From Didymella arachidicola (taxonomy: Eukaryota > Ascomycota > Dothideomycetes > Pleosporales > Didymellaceae): a stretch of DNA of 64,000 nt. Each line of letters opens with the position of its first letter. Position 1 is the first letter of the stretch. The translations under genes and the position numbers were made by a program. The stretch covers positions 372,001 to 436,000 of the forward strand of contig CM050000.1 of assembly GCA_016630955.3 (NCBI GenBank). The letters are read 5' to 3'. Shown here in pieces: positions 1-9,565 of the stretch. The notes beneath the pieces are model-generated. The model saw nothing but the letters and a program-made list of their open reading frames with translations. It ran no database searches and was not told where the DNA came from.

Positions 1-624
1 CGAACTGTGGTGGAAGGGCTGGTAGGGACTTGTCGACTTTCGGGGCTGCTGCGGCTGGAGGTTTTTTTGATTTCTTTCGACGTCGTGCCATTAGCGATTC
101 ATGACATGCCATGCAAAAGATACCCTGCGATGTGCGTGCATAGCGCAAGTTTTCGATCTTGCTCTTGCAGTTCCTGCATCTGAAGCAGTTCGCGCAGAAG
201 GCCTGGTCACCGGTCAAAATAGCTAGGTCCTCAATCTTGTTCCCGCAGTGGTTGCAGCTATACGTGCAGTCGTTGCAGATGAGAGATCCGTCTCCAAGAA
301 GAAGCAGGTTGGCGTCTGAGTCGAGGAGCGTGCCGCAGGTGTTGCAACGGAAGCAGTCGATATGCCATCTGTTACCAGCTATGCAATGTCAGTATGTAGG
401 GCTATGGGGACGAGTGCGCGGGAAGGCACGAGGGGGAGACGCGGGCAGCCGTACCGAGCTCGAAAGCCTTGCCTTCCTCCAAGATCTGGGGTCATTGTTA
501 GCCTGTGCACTGCGACTAGAATGAATGTCAGTACCTCGCCGCAACCCTTGCAGGGGTAAACGACATCGTCCTGGTCACCGTCTTGGTCGAGCAACGACTC
601 GGGGTAGCCGCCAGGTGAGTCCAT
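1..624 (-). CDS. LIM-domain Rho GTPase-activating protein, 5' part (Rga type)
   Basis: Partial gene running off the left edge. Exons on the minus strand are 624-535, 485-455 and 378-1. They join in frame; the short middle exon restores a standard LIM motif that would otherwise be lost. The visible protein (about 166 residues) opens with an acidic leader and two LIM zinc modules: C25-x2-C28 ... W-H-x2-C-x2-C ... C-x2-C, then a second starting CNHCG and ending FCMACH. A basic stretch (ARRRKKSKK) and a Pro/Ala-rich linker follow. The second LIM followed by ESLMARRRKK is familiar from fungal LIM-RhoGAPs, which switch off Rho/Cdc42 GTPases at sites of polar growth. The RhoGAP domain itself would lie outside the window, so the enzymatic role is inferred. 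It could instead be another LIM adaptor. Introns are 49 and 76 bases. Confidence 0.82.
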
Positions 625-2989
625 GGTGTGCGCGGGCAGTGTGTGGGCGCAGTTGTGAAGAAGAAGGTTGGAGGTGCAAGCGAACGGGCAGAGCGCGATT
701 GGGGTCGTTTGGCGGTGATATTAGGGTCGAGCGAACGGGCTCACCTGCGGCGACGAGCAAGCGGAGGTGAAGGTGAGAAAGATTCAGGGCCGGCCGTCAA
801 CAGCGGGCATGGCGTCAGCGAGAATGCACACGCAGCGGCGACAACAGCAACGGTGCGGGCTCCAGCTGCAAAGGCGCTCAGGGCGAAAGGGCTCTTTCGC
901 AGCTGAGGTTGGCGATATGTGGTAGCTTTGGGAGCGCCCACCGCTACTACCGAGCCCTGGAGCGGGACCCTTCGATCTGGCACTGCTAATCACTGGTAAT
1001 CGCGGATGCACAGACTTCGCGCTGTCGATGGACCTGCGCCGGCTTGACAGTGGACGTGCAGCTTGGGGGCCTCTGTAGATCGACTCTTCGCGTCGCTGGT
1101 GACTCATGAAAGCTGCAAAGCAATAGCAGGAAACAAGAAAGACTCTTGCAAGCAATGCCGCTGGGAGACTGTGACCAGCTGCCCACGACACACGACCTCA
1201 GACGCAGGGCCAGTCTACCGCGTCAGGGCTCTTGGGAGGAGAGTGTTTCAAGTTGGCTGGCCACGAATCCTTAGACTCACCCCACATAATCAGGCTCAAT
1301 CCATCCTAGCCCTCCCTCCATCACAGGAACCGCTTTGGCGATTCAGTGCAATGCGACGCCCATCACGCTTGTGATATTGCGACACACGGGACGGCGATTC
1401 GTGCAAGCAGAGGATCGGCCAAATCACCACTGCACATGCGGTTATGCCACTCAGCTGGTCGCTTGCTGCGGCGGGTTCAAATTATCTGAAAATAGAAAGG
1501 CGGATATGTAAACCGGAGGTCCCCTCCAACCTCAGCACCTCAGCACCTCAGCTCACTCATCCGTGAACGATGCACAAATGCAGGTACGCGGCCAGCTTGC
1601 TCACCGTCTGACACATGTCTGTCACCGTCAGATGCGGAAGCACAGCCTGCACGCAAACCAGGCATGTTCCAGACCGTTCTCGGATTATTGCAACGCCAAG
1701 CTGAGCTGCTCTACACGTGTCCGCCTCGTCTTAACGAGCAACTGTCGAAAATCCGTAGGAAATGGTTTCACCACCGCTAGAGAGCCTTGCCCTTTGACAT
1801 CTATACGCCGAGCACCTCCTGGAGTTATCGAGCTGGCAGTTTGTTAATGTATCGGTATTCGGGCTCGTACTCCCCTCCGGGACAGATCTGTTTCCCCTTC
1901 ATCTCAGCCACAGCTCCGCCAAATAACAACTCTGAAACGAGCAGGGCTGTCGAAAAGTGGTAGCCAGGCGCGTTTCACGGTACCGGATCCGCGCCGTCGG
2001 TACTTGCGGGAGATGAAGTGAAAATGTCCACCACTTACCATCAAGCGTCACGGCGCTGGACGACTGCCGTTGATCTTGAGCCTCATCATGTCGCACGGGC
2101 AGCTGGGCATCGCAACTCGACGCAGAAGTTTGAAATCGTGCGGTTTTGGTTGCATAAGCTAAGCTGTCATGTCCTGGAAGTGAAGAATGCACAGCATCAT
2201 GTGCTCTATCGATGGAGTGAGTACCTAGGTATGCTGCCAGACCTCTGCTCTCTCAGATGCACAGTCCCCGTCGGTCAAACCATCGTCCTGTTCGGCTTGA
2301 GATGAGGTGCCTGCACAGTTCTCTGTGTGAACACGGAGCGGAGTCTCCACATCTCACCGACTGCACGTTCGTTTCCATCTTGCATGTTGATGATGCCCAA
2401 ATTTCGAGCAGCATCAACCTTGTCAGACGTCTCTAATTGTACCGTCAGGCTGCGTACCAATTGTTTAGGAGTCTCGAGTCGACCTCCCTGTTCAAGCAGT
2501 TCATTCGATAGTCCTACCCTCGGAGCTCCTCGGAATTGTTACTATGGTAGGCACGAAACGTCAAGACATACCGATAATCATGCACAAGTGACATGTCACT
2601 CATCCCAACACCTCACCTCTCAACCCCTCACAACCACCGCTGACTCCTCAACACCGGGGCATTGGACGGACCCAGCAACCCGCGCACCACAAATCATCAC
2701 GATTATGCGCCTCGACATCACCGCCCACCGCTCCTCGAATAGAACGCCTCGGGGACGGGACACCGGCGGGGCTGGTGCTCAAATCGCTCATCTGCAGGAG
2801 CTACCCCACTTGACGGTTGAATGAGGTTAACCATGGACGCGGATACAATGTATTTAACCCGCTCGTTGCCTCGAACCCATCTCCATCTACTGTATCCCTC
2901 GATCCTGCGAAATACAATCGTACTCTACTCTACTCGCCTTTGATATGTGAGATGGTGCTAATTATGTGTAGATACTATAGTGCACAAGT
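625..2989. other. Gene-free stretch between rga-type gene and thi4
   Basis: No reading frame here has domain content or consistent codon bias. It should hold the promoters of the minus-strand LIM gene and of thi4. A short direct repeat of CTCAGCAC occurs near 1535-1555. No tRNA or repeat family was recognised. Confidence 0.5.
2851..2857 (+). promoter_or_regulatory. TATA-like box of thi4 (candidate)
   Basis: TATTTAA followed 20-60 bases downstream by a C/T-rich patch, which is the usual look of a fungal core promoter. It lies about 240 bases before the riboswitch aptamer and 470 bases before the thi4 ATG. Assigned by pattern only. Confidence 0.35.
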
Positions 2990-3046
2990 ATGGCATCCGC
3001 CACGCAAGATGCGTCCGCCAAGGCGTTATCCTCAATCAAGATCAAG
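2990..3046 (+). other. Upstream ORF in the thi4 leader (candidate)
   Basis: An ATG at 2990 opens a short reading frame with good codon bias (MASATQDASAKALSSIKIK) that runs into a consensus donor, AAG|GTACTT, at 3047. If the leader intron is spliced to the acceptor at 3290-3291 the frame stops after three more codons, giving a peptide of about 22 residues. In Neurospora, splice forms of TPP-riboswitch leaders differ in whether they expose upstream ORFs that compete with the main start. That role here is inferred. Confidence 0.4.
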
Positions 3047-3063
3047 GTACTTTCACAATGCGA

Positions 3064-3087
3064 AGTATACGGCACGATAAGTATACT
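3064..3087 (+). other. Hairpin holding two candidate splice donors
   Basis: Bases 3064-3070 (AGTATAC) and 3081-3087 (GTATACT) are perfect inverted repeats around a 10-base loop. Each arm contains a GTATAC that could serve as a 5' splice site. The hairpin ends four bases before the TPP aptamer begins. Confidence 0.45.
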
Positions 3088-3090
3088 ACT

Positions 3091-3252
3091 GCATGAACCG
3101 GTGTTCGGCCCTGGAAGAAAGACTCCCGTCGCTCTGTTTAGTAGACCCTTTGCGGATGAACAGATGGAAAGACGGGGGTTAAGACTCCAGGGTCGTTCTG
3201 AGATTATACGGTGATGAACTTGACCTGGATAATACCAGCGGAAGGATCATGC
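3091..3252 (+). promoter_or_regulatory. TPP riboswitch (THI element) in the thi4 leader
   Basis: All conserved parts of a eukaryotic TPP aptamer are visible. P1 is GCATGAACC at 3091-3099 pairing with GGATCATGC at 3244-3252, with one mismatch. The P3 stem is CCCTGG near 3109-3114 pairing with CCAGGG near 3187-3192; it is extended by CCCGTC/GACGGG, the long variable P3 typical of fungi. The pyrimidine-binding loop CTGAGA (about 3198-3203) and the pyrophosphate-binding core CTGGATAATACCAGCG (about 3225-3240) match the consensus. The element sits inside a predicted leader intron (donors at 3047, 3065 or 3081; acceptor about 3291). In fungi such aptamers control alternative splicing, so that thiamine pyrophosphate lowers expression of thiamine genes. 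It lies 70 bases upstream of thi4, the expected target. Confidence 0.93.
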
Positions 3253-3321
3253 TTGCCCCCACCTGCGTAGAGCAGATTTAATGTGTGGCAGGTTCGATTT
3301 TGAGAGGTAAAAGTTGACGAT

Positions 3322-4405
3322 ATGGCACCCCCTGCTGCTATCTTTGAGGCGCCAGCGCCTGCTGTGCGAGTGGATGGCAAGATGAATCTCGCTGTTAAGA
3401 GTGCGGATTTGAGGGATGGCCAGGCTAAGACTGTTGCCGATTTCGAGAAGAATTGGGAGAGCTTTACGTTTGCGCCTATTCGCGAGAGTCAGGTGTCTAG
3501 GGCTATGAGTATGGGTTTGGAATGAAGTGATGGGTAACTAGCTGACGGCTTTCAGCGCGCCGCTACTTCAAGGACCTCGATACGTACGCCGAGTCGGACA
3601 TTGTCATCGTCGGCGCGGGATCCTGTGGTCTCTCCACGGCGTTCATGCTCGCGACCAAGCGTCCGGACCTCAAGATCGCCATTGTCGAAGCGGGCGTTGC
3701 TCCCGGCGGGGGCGCGTGGCTGGGCGGCCAGCTCTTCAGCGCCATGATCATGCGCAAGCCGGCGCACCTGTTCCTCAACGAGCTCGGCGTTGCGTACGAG
3801 GACGACGGCGACTGGGTCACTGTCAAGCACGCTGCGCTGTTCACGTCGACGCTGTTGAGCAAGGTGCTGCAGTTCCCCAACGTCAAGCTGTTCAACGCTA
3901 CGACGGTTGAGGATTTGATCACCCGCCCGGCTCCTACCCGCGAGGACCCGAATGCGGTGCGCATTGCTGGCGTGGTCACGAATTGGACTCTGGTCTCTAT
4001 GCACCACGACGGTACGCCCTGCCTCTTACATACCCCCTACCTCACTAACGTGTCCCAGACCAGTCCTGCATGGACCCCAACACCATCAACGCGCCCCTCG
4101 TCATCTCGACGACGGGCCACGACGGCCCATTCGGCGCCTTTAGCGTCAAGCGCCTCGTGTCGATGCAGCAGATTGAGAAGCTGGGCGGCATGCGGGGTCT
4201 CGACATGCGCACGGCCGAGGACGCGATTGTGAAGCGCACGCGGGAGATCGTGCCGGGTCTGATTGTGGGCGGCATGGAGCTCAGCGAGGTCGACGGTGCG
4301 AACCGCATGGGTCCCACGTTTGGCGCCATGGCGCTCAGCGGTGTCAAGGCTGCTGAGGAGGCGCTCGATGTGTGGGAGGAGAGGAGCAAGCAGAATGCGG
4401 AGTAG
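3322..4405 (+). CDS. thi4: Thiamine thiazole synthase (suicide enzyme)
   Basis: Exons 3322-3508, 3556-4011 and 4059-4405 give 329 residues, the usual family length. The enzyme makes the adenylated thiazole moiety of thiamine from NAD+ and glycine, with sulfur from its own cysteine, so each molecule works once. Visible landmarks are the N-terminal IRESQVSRAM segment, the dinucleotide-binding motif IVIVGAGSCGLS (residues 78-89), the donor cysteine in QSCMDPN (Cys218), followed by ISTTGHDGPFGAF, and the C-terminal GMELSEVDGANRMGPTFGAM. Both splice junctions restore family sequence exactly (SRAM-TRRYF and HHD-DQSC). The ATG at 3322 is the first in frame after the riboswitch intron. Regulation by the upstream TPP riboswitch is expected. 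The presence of the donor cysteine argues for the single-turnover mechanism rather than the sulfide-using archaeal type. Confidence 0.96.
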
Positions 4406-5069
4406 GGTGGGGTGCAGATAAGGTTGGATTTATGGTTAGTCTGCAATAAACACCGTCACTCGTTTAGTCATGTGTGGAAACGGTGCCTGGTGTGTGCGGG
4501 AAATGCTGCAGCCTGAGGGGTTGTGGCTGCCTGCGCGAATATGTTCTTTGTTGAGGCCGCACTTGGAGGCGGGGTCGTGCAAGACATGCTTTGGGCTGAC
4601 AGCAGGGGTGCAGCTGCAGTGACGTGTTTCACGCGTAGAGTGTGGGTGCCGTGTTGTTGTGTTTGTTCAACTTTGTTGTCCTGCAGTCTGCAGCTGACAT
4701 TGCGACGACAATGCAGACGAGAGTGGCCAGGCAGAGTACACTGCCTCTGCCCCACTGCGTGCATCTGCAATAATGCGAATGGTATGGCAGGCAGACCATG
4801 ATCGAGTGTACCAAAGCAAAGCACAGGCTCGCACACGCGAACCATGAGCGGGGCTTGGGAGCACGGTTGCCGTAGGCGATGGCGCTCACACGGCGCACTA
4901 GCGGGTGACAGGGTGCGACGTTGTTGTTTACCACCAGCGAGCCGAAAACACCGCAGGCCGAATACAACTAGACGACAATGCCCCGCTGAGAACGCCGCAA
5001 CCTCGCACCACCGCCGTTGGAATTGCTCGACCCGACCGCCCCGCCCGACCAGCTCGACCGCCGCCCACC
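4406..5069. other. Intergenic region thi4 to stu1
   Basis: It contains the thi4 3' end and stu1 promoter. Reading frames across it on both strands lack domain content. GC content climbs sharply just before the stu1 ATG. Nothing else was seen. Confidence 0.5.
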
Positions 5070-8000
5070 ATGGAGGAGCAGACGACGGCGCTGCTCGCGG
5101 CGCTCAAGAAGCAGGCGTCGACCAGCGTCGACAAGCGGCTGGACCTGTTCGGCAGCCTCAAGTCGGGCATCAAGCACCAGCGCGTGCCCGAGAGCTGCCA
5201 GGCGCCGATGCTCGAGTGCATCCGCCTCGCCGCCAGCGACAAGACGTCGGCCCAGCTCGTCACGGCGGGCCTCTCGACGCTGAGCCACCTGATCAAGCGG
5301 CTGGCGCTGCAGCAGGAGACGCACGTCCTGGCCGCCCACTCGCAGCCGCTGTGTCCGCTGCTGCTGGACCACCTGGGCAACGCGCGCGAGGCCCACCGCA
5401 GCGCCGCCTCGGTGCTGCTCGCCGAGCTGCACCCCTTCTGCCCCCAGGACATCGACGCCGGCATCCACGCCGCCATGGCCGCCGGCCCCCCGCGCGCAAA
5501 GGAGACAGCCATGGCCTGGCTCGTCAGGATGAACAAGGCCCACGGCCTGCCCTTCCGCACCTACGTCAGCCCGCTCGTCGCCAACTGCGAGGACGCCGAC
5601 CCGGAGGTGCGCAACGTCGCCAAGACGGCCCTCGTCGCCCTCTTCCAGACGGCCCCCGCGGGCGCAAAGGTCAATCTGCACAAGCAGCTCGCCGCCCACA
5701 ACGTGCGCAAGGCGACGGTTGCCTTGATCACCTCGCAGATCGACGGCGCCGCCCCCACCCCCGACGACGGGCACCCCGAGCCCGCCCCAGCCGCCCCCGC
5801 CCCCGTCCGCGAGCGCGCCCTGCCTGCCTCGCGCGCAAAGACGCCCCTGCCCCTGCCCGACGCCGCCTTCGCCGACAGCCTCGCCGCCGAGCAGCCCCCG
5901 CCCCCCGCCGAGACCGTCTCCATGGACCCCATCCACGTCTACACGCAGCGCGAGCTCGAGGACATGTTCCGCGACATGGCCGCGCCGTTCGAGGGCCGCG
6001 AGAGCGAGCAGAACTGGATCGGCCGCGACAAGAACACGCTCAAGCTGCGCCGCATCCTCAAGGGCAACGCGCCGACCGAGTTCCACGCGGCCTTCATGGC
6101 CGGCATGGCCTCGCTGCGGGACGGCATCCTCAAGGTCGCCAACAGCCTGCGCACCACCATGTCCACCAACGGCTGCCAGCTCGTGCAGGAGCTCGCAAAG
6201 ACGGTCGGGCCCGCAATCGACTCCTGGGTCGAGATCCTCCTGCAGACGTTCATCAAGATGTGCGCCGCGACCAAGAACATCGCCGCCCAGAACGGCAACG
6301 CCACAGTCGACGCCCTGCTCTCCAACGTCTCGTTCAACAACCGCGTCCTGCAGCACATCCAGTTCGCCGCACAGGACAAGAACGTCCAGCCGCGCATCTT
6401 CTCGGCGGGGTGGGTCAAGACGCTCATCCGCAAGCACAAGTCGCACATCGACCACTCGGGCGGCCTCGAGAGCTTCGACAAGATCCTCAAGAGGGGACTG
6501 ACCGACGCCAACCCCAAGGTGCGCGAGTCGTACCGCAGCACCTACTGGATGTTTGCTCTGGTGTGGCCACAGAAGGCAGAAGCGTGCGTGCGTCCCAGCA
6601 AGAAGCAAAGAATACCTGCTAACCTGACCACAGCATGTACGAAACGCTCGAGAAGCGCGAGAAGACTGGCCTGGACAAGGACCCGAACAACCCCAACGCA
6701 TCGCTTGCCTCGTCGCAGAGCAGCACCGCCGCGCCCTCGTTCTCCAAGTCTGTTGGGCCGAGCGCTGCCAGGACGAGCTTGAAGGAGAAGATTGCTGAGC
6801 AGCGACGGGCGAAGCTGGCAGCCTCCAAGGGCGTTGCGGACAGACCCAGCTCCGCGGCAGCGAGCTACGAGACGCCGCGGTCGCTATCGAGCAAGTCGCT
6901 GGGTGCCGGAGCGAGGACCATGTCCAACAACTCGACTGCGTCTAACGGACCGGCTCGACCACCGTCTGCCATGTCCGGCGAGGCGACAAAGTCAGCTCTG
7001 AAGAGCTCGATAGGCACAACCACCGGCTCGCTGATGAGCGGCACAGTACGACGGCCGATCCGGCGACCTGAGCTGAACAGGCCCAAGACAGCAGATCCAT
7101 ACGCATCGCGTCAGACCAAGATCGCGCCGTCAGCGACGACAACTCCAGAGAAGACACCAGCCGTCAAGTCGGTAAAAAAGCCGGGTGTCCCTGCAGCGTC
7201 GAGTGTGGCACGCCCGCGATCACAAATGCAACACAGTCCTGCCGTCAGCCCCGTGCGTAGCAAGTCCAGGGTGGACACAGGGCGATCGGCAACACACCGG
7301 AAAACTCCGAGCATAGGGTCGCGAGCAAGCCCAGCAGCATCTCCTCACAAGGACGAGGACTTGACATTGGTCAAGCCGTTCATCCGATCCCAGAGCCACC
7401 ACGATGGCACGGCGCCCTTTCGACAAAGGAACGGTATGGATAAACGGGCTTCTGTCGACAGCATCGCTCTTGATATCGACGAGGACAACTTCACCATGGT
7501 TGTGCCAAATCTATCTCGACCAACGTCGCAAAGGGTACAGAGCACGCCTCCCAAGGCCAGCCCGTCTGGGGGTCGGTTACCAGTACCCAGCCCACGGGCA
7601 CCTCCAGCGCTGAGTCCAAGCCTCTTACCGGCACAGAGCCCACGCCAGAAGTCACCAGATCGGGCGCCGGAAGAAGTCGAGGTGTATGAAGATCCGGCCT
7701 CTGGTGATGAGCCATCGACTGCAGGTCAGGAGGTGGACACACCGGTCCTGGGGGAGCTCCCGATCAACGAGAGGAGCAACGAGCGACAGCCCAGCATTGA
7801 CTCGACAATAAGCTCAGGGAACGAAGAGCACAACCGGGGTCACCTCAAGACCAGCAGCGCAGGTACTGTGGTGCACACCGAGAACGCGGATGCGAACAGC
7901 CCAGAGACACTGAAGAACAGGCAACTACTCGCGAGCGCTATCAAGAAGATCGAAGGGCGCACCATCGACGCTGGCATGTTCCGCAAGATCCAGGACGCTA

Positions 8001-8671
8001 TCAAGTCCGGCCAGGAGATCTGGGGCTCAAATGACGAGGTCTTTGGCAGGCTCCTTATCGCATGCCTCGAGTACTTCCAGACGCCTGCGGAAGAGCTCAA
8101 GCTGCCTCCAACAAAGGCAGGCTCCTGCAAGAGCCAAGCCCTCGCGACCATCCGCGCCATGCTCTCTCTCTACCGCAGGGAGACAGCCAAGTACTTGGCC
8201 CGCGTCCTCACCACCATCCTGCACGCCAAAGCCCAGCACGAAAACACATCCCACATCGCAGGCGACATGGAAGCCACCGCCCACGAAATCATCCGCTACG
8301 GCCACGTCTCCGACTGCCTAAACGCAGTCCTCGCCCTCGTCGAAACTACACCCGACTCCCCCCCTGCAAACACAACCCGCACAACCACAATGTCCCTCCG
8401 CACCCTCGCCAGCCTCGTCGAAATCTCCAGCACCAAAAACATCGCCCTCTCCACGGAGCAGACGCAGCGCCTCGGTAAACTGGCTGTGCACTGCATGCAA
8501 GACACCGACGCGGATATCCGCAAAGCCAACATCGATTTCTGCGTCGCGCTGCACGAGCGTATCGTTGGTCCCGGCGGCGAGACAAAGGCGTTTTGGGAGG
8601 CTGTTGCTGGCGCGGGCGAGCAGCAGATCAACCTGCTTACGTATTATCTTGCGAAGAAGCAGAAGGTTTAG
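5070..8671 (+). CDS. stu1: CLASP-family microtubule plus-end protein Stu1
   Basis: Exons 5070-6583 and 6634-8671 (50-base intron with branch site TGCTAAC) encode 1183 residues. Stu1/CLASP binds microtubules, promotes rescue and polymerisation, and is needed for spindle and kinetochore function. Residues 1-230 form a helical-repeat TOG-like domain (MEEQTTALLAALKKQ start). A second conserved CLASP domain runs from about 285 to 515, containing TQRELEDMFRDMAAPFEGRESEQNW-type sequence. A long Ser/Pro/Arg-rich basic region follows (about 530-900), typical of the microtubule-binding linker, and then a C-terminal helical domain. The splice junction makes KAEA-MYETLEKREK, matching the family. The reading frame is open further upstream to 4905, but conservation begins at the ATG at 5070. 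The first exon is strikingly GC-rich compared with the second. Confidence 0.9.
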
Positions 8672-9565
8672 ACGTGGCGACCGTTAGGCGTGGTCGGGGG
8701 GAGGTGTTTTGATGGACGGGCGGGTGGGATTGCGAGGCGTTTAGGTAAAAGCAGAAGTTGGGAATTCCTGGGTTCAGGACGGTGGTGTATCATACATAAC
8801 GTTTGGGATCTAAGCATTTTTTTAATCAAAATTCTATATACCCCCCACCCTACACTGCACATCCCTTTTGTTGTTTTCTTCTCCGTGACACCGTCTCTTC
8901 GACACTACACTCTCTCTTCATCTCCTTCCTTCCTGCACACCTACACACCTCCGTCTCTTATCCAATATCCAACATTCGAACCCTGACCCTACCATCCTCC
9001 CTATCGAGCCCCCGCCACAAACCCACCACCCCTCTTCTCCCCATCTCCTTCACACTCCTCAAACAGCAGCGTGAGAACCACCCCACCACTCCAACGAGAT
9101 CAACAAACCACCGTTACTTCCTGCGGATGTGAGCGGTTAGATTTTGACTTTCGATGGACGATGGATGATGGATGATGGGAGAGGATGGGAGATTCAGCGC
9201 GGGACCGCTGTGAGGGTATTTGATTTGCGGACAGGCGGGAGTAAGTGTGGAATCCAGCTATGTGTGAGGGGGGTGGAGACTGGGAGGGTGTGTGCCAGTA
9301 ATGATCTCAGCGGTGGCAAGGAGCATCTGGGGCACCTATTAGACATACCAAGGCGCGATTTTTCAAAAACAAGCGCAAAGACATCAGCGGCAATGACTGT
9401 AAACTCCGTTTTGGTGGCTGTATGCACAGTATTGACGGCAGAACTTCAAACTCCAATATGTACCAAATCGGGGTATATAACTCTGTGCATCCGCAAGCTG
9501 GGAGCGCAGTATACATGCAAACTGCTCCAAAGGTGAAACTCTTCATCGATTCGTAAGACGGACTA
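8672..9565. other. Convergent 3' region with long pyrimidine tract
   Basis: The gap lies between the ends of stu1 (plus) and the DUF300 gene (minus). From about 8841 to 9120 the plus strand is almost entirely C and T with scattered A. Such tracts usually mark fungal promoters or leaders, yet no convincing gene follows it; the first ATG after it (9127) is immediately followed by a stop. A TATATAA motif lies near 9474. No domain-bearing frame was seen. Confidence 0.5.

Noticed and set aside
3285..3310. GGTTCGATTTT as a tRNA T-arm
   Set aside because: No pairing T-stem, anticodon arm or acceptor stem around it; it is the thi4 leader acceptor region.
4844..6622. 592-codon plus-strand frame over stu1 exon 1
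   Set aside because: Arg/Pro-rich shadow caused by high GC in the real stu1 frame.
4968..6701. 577-codon minus-strand frame opposite stu1
   Set aside because: Leu/Val/Gly-rich antisense shadow of stu1 exon 1; no domain.
9144..9536. 130-codon plus-strand frame after the pyrimidine tract
   Set aside because: Lies in the convergent 3' region, no domain, composition unlike neighbours; the opposing frame is equally long.
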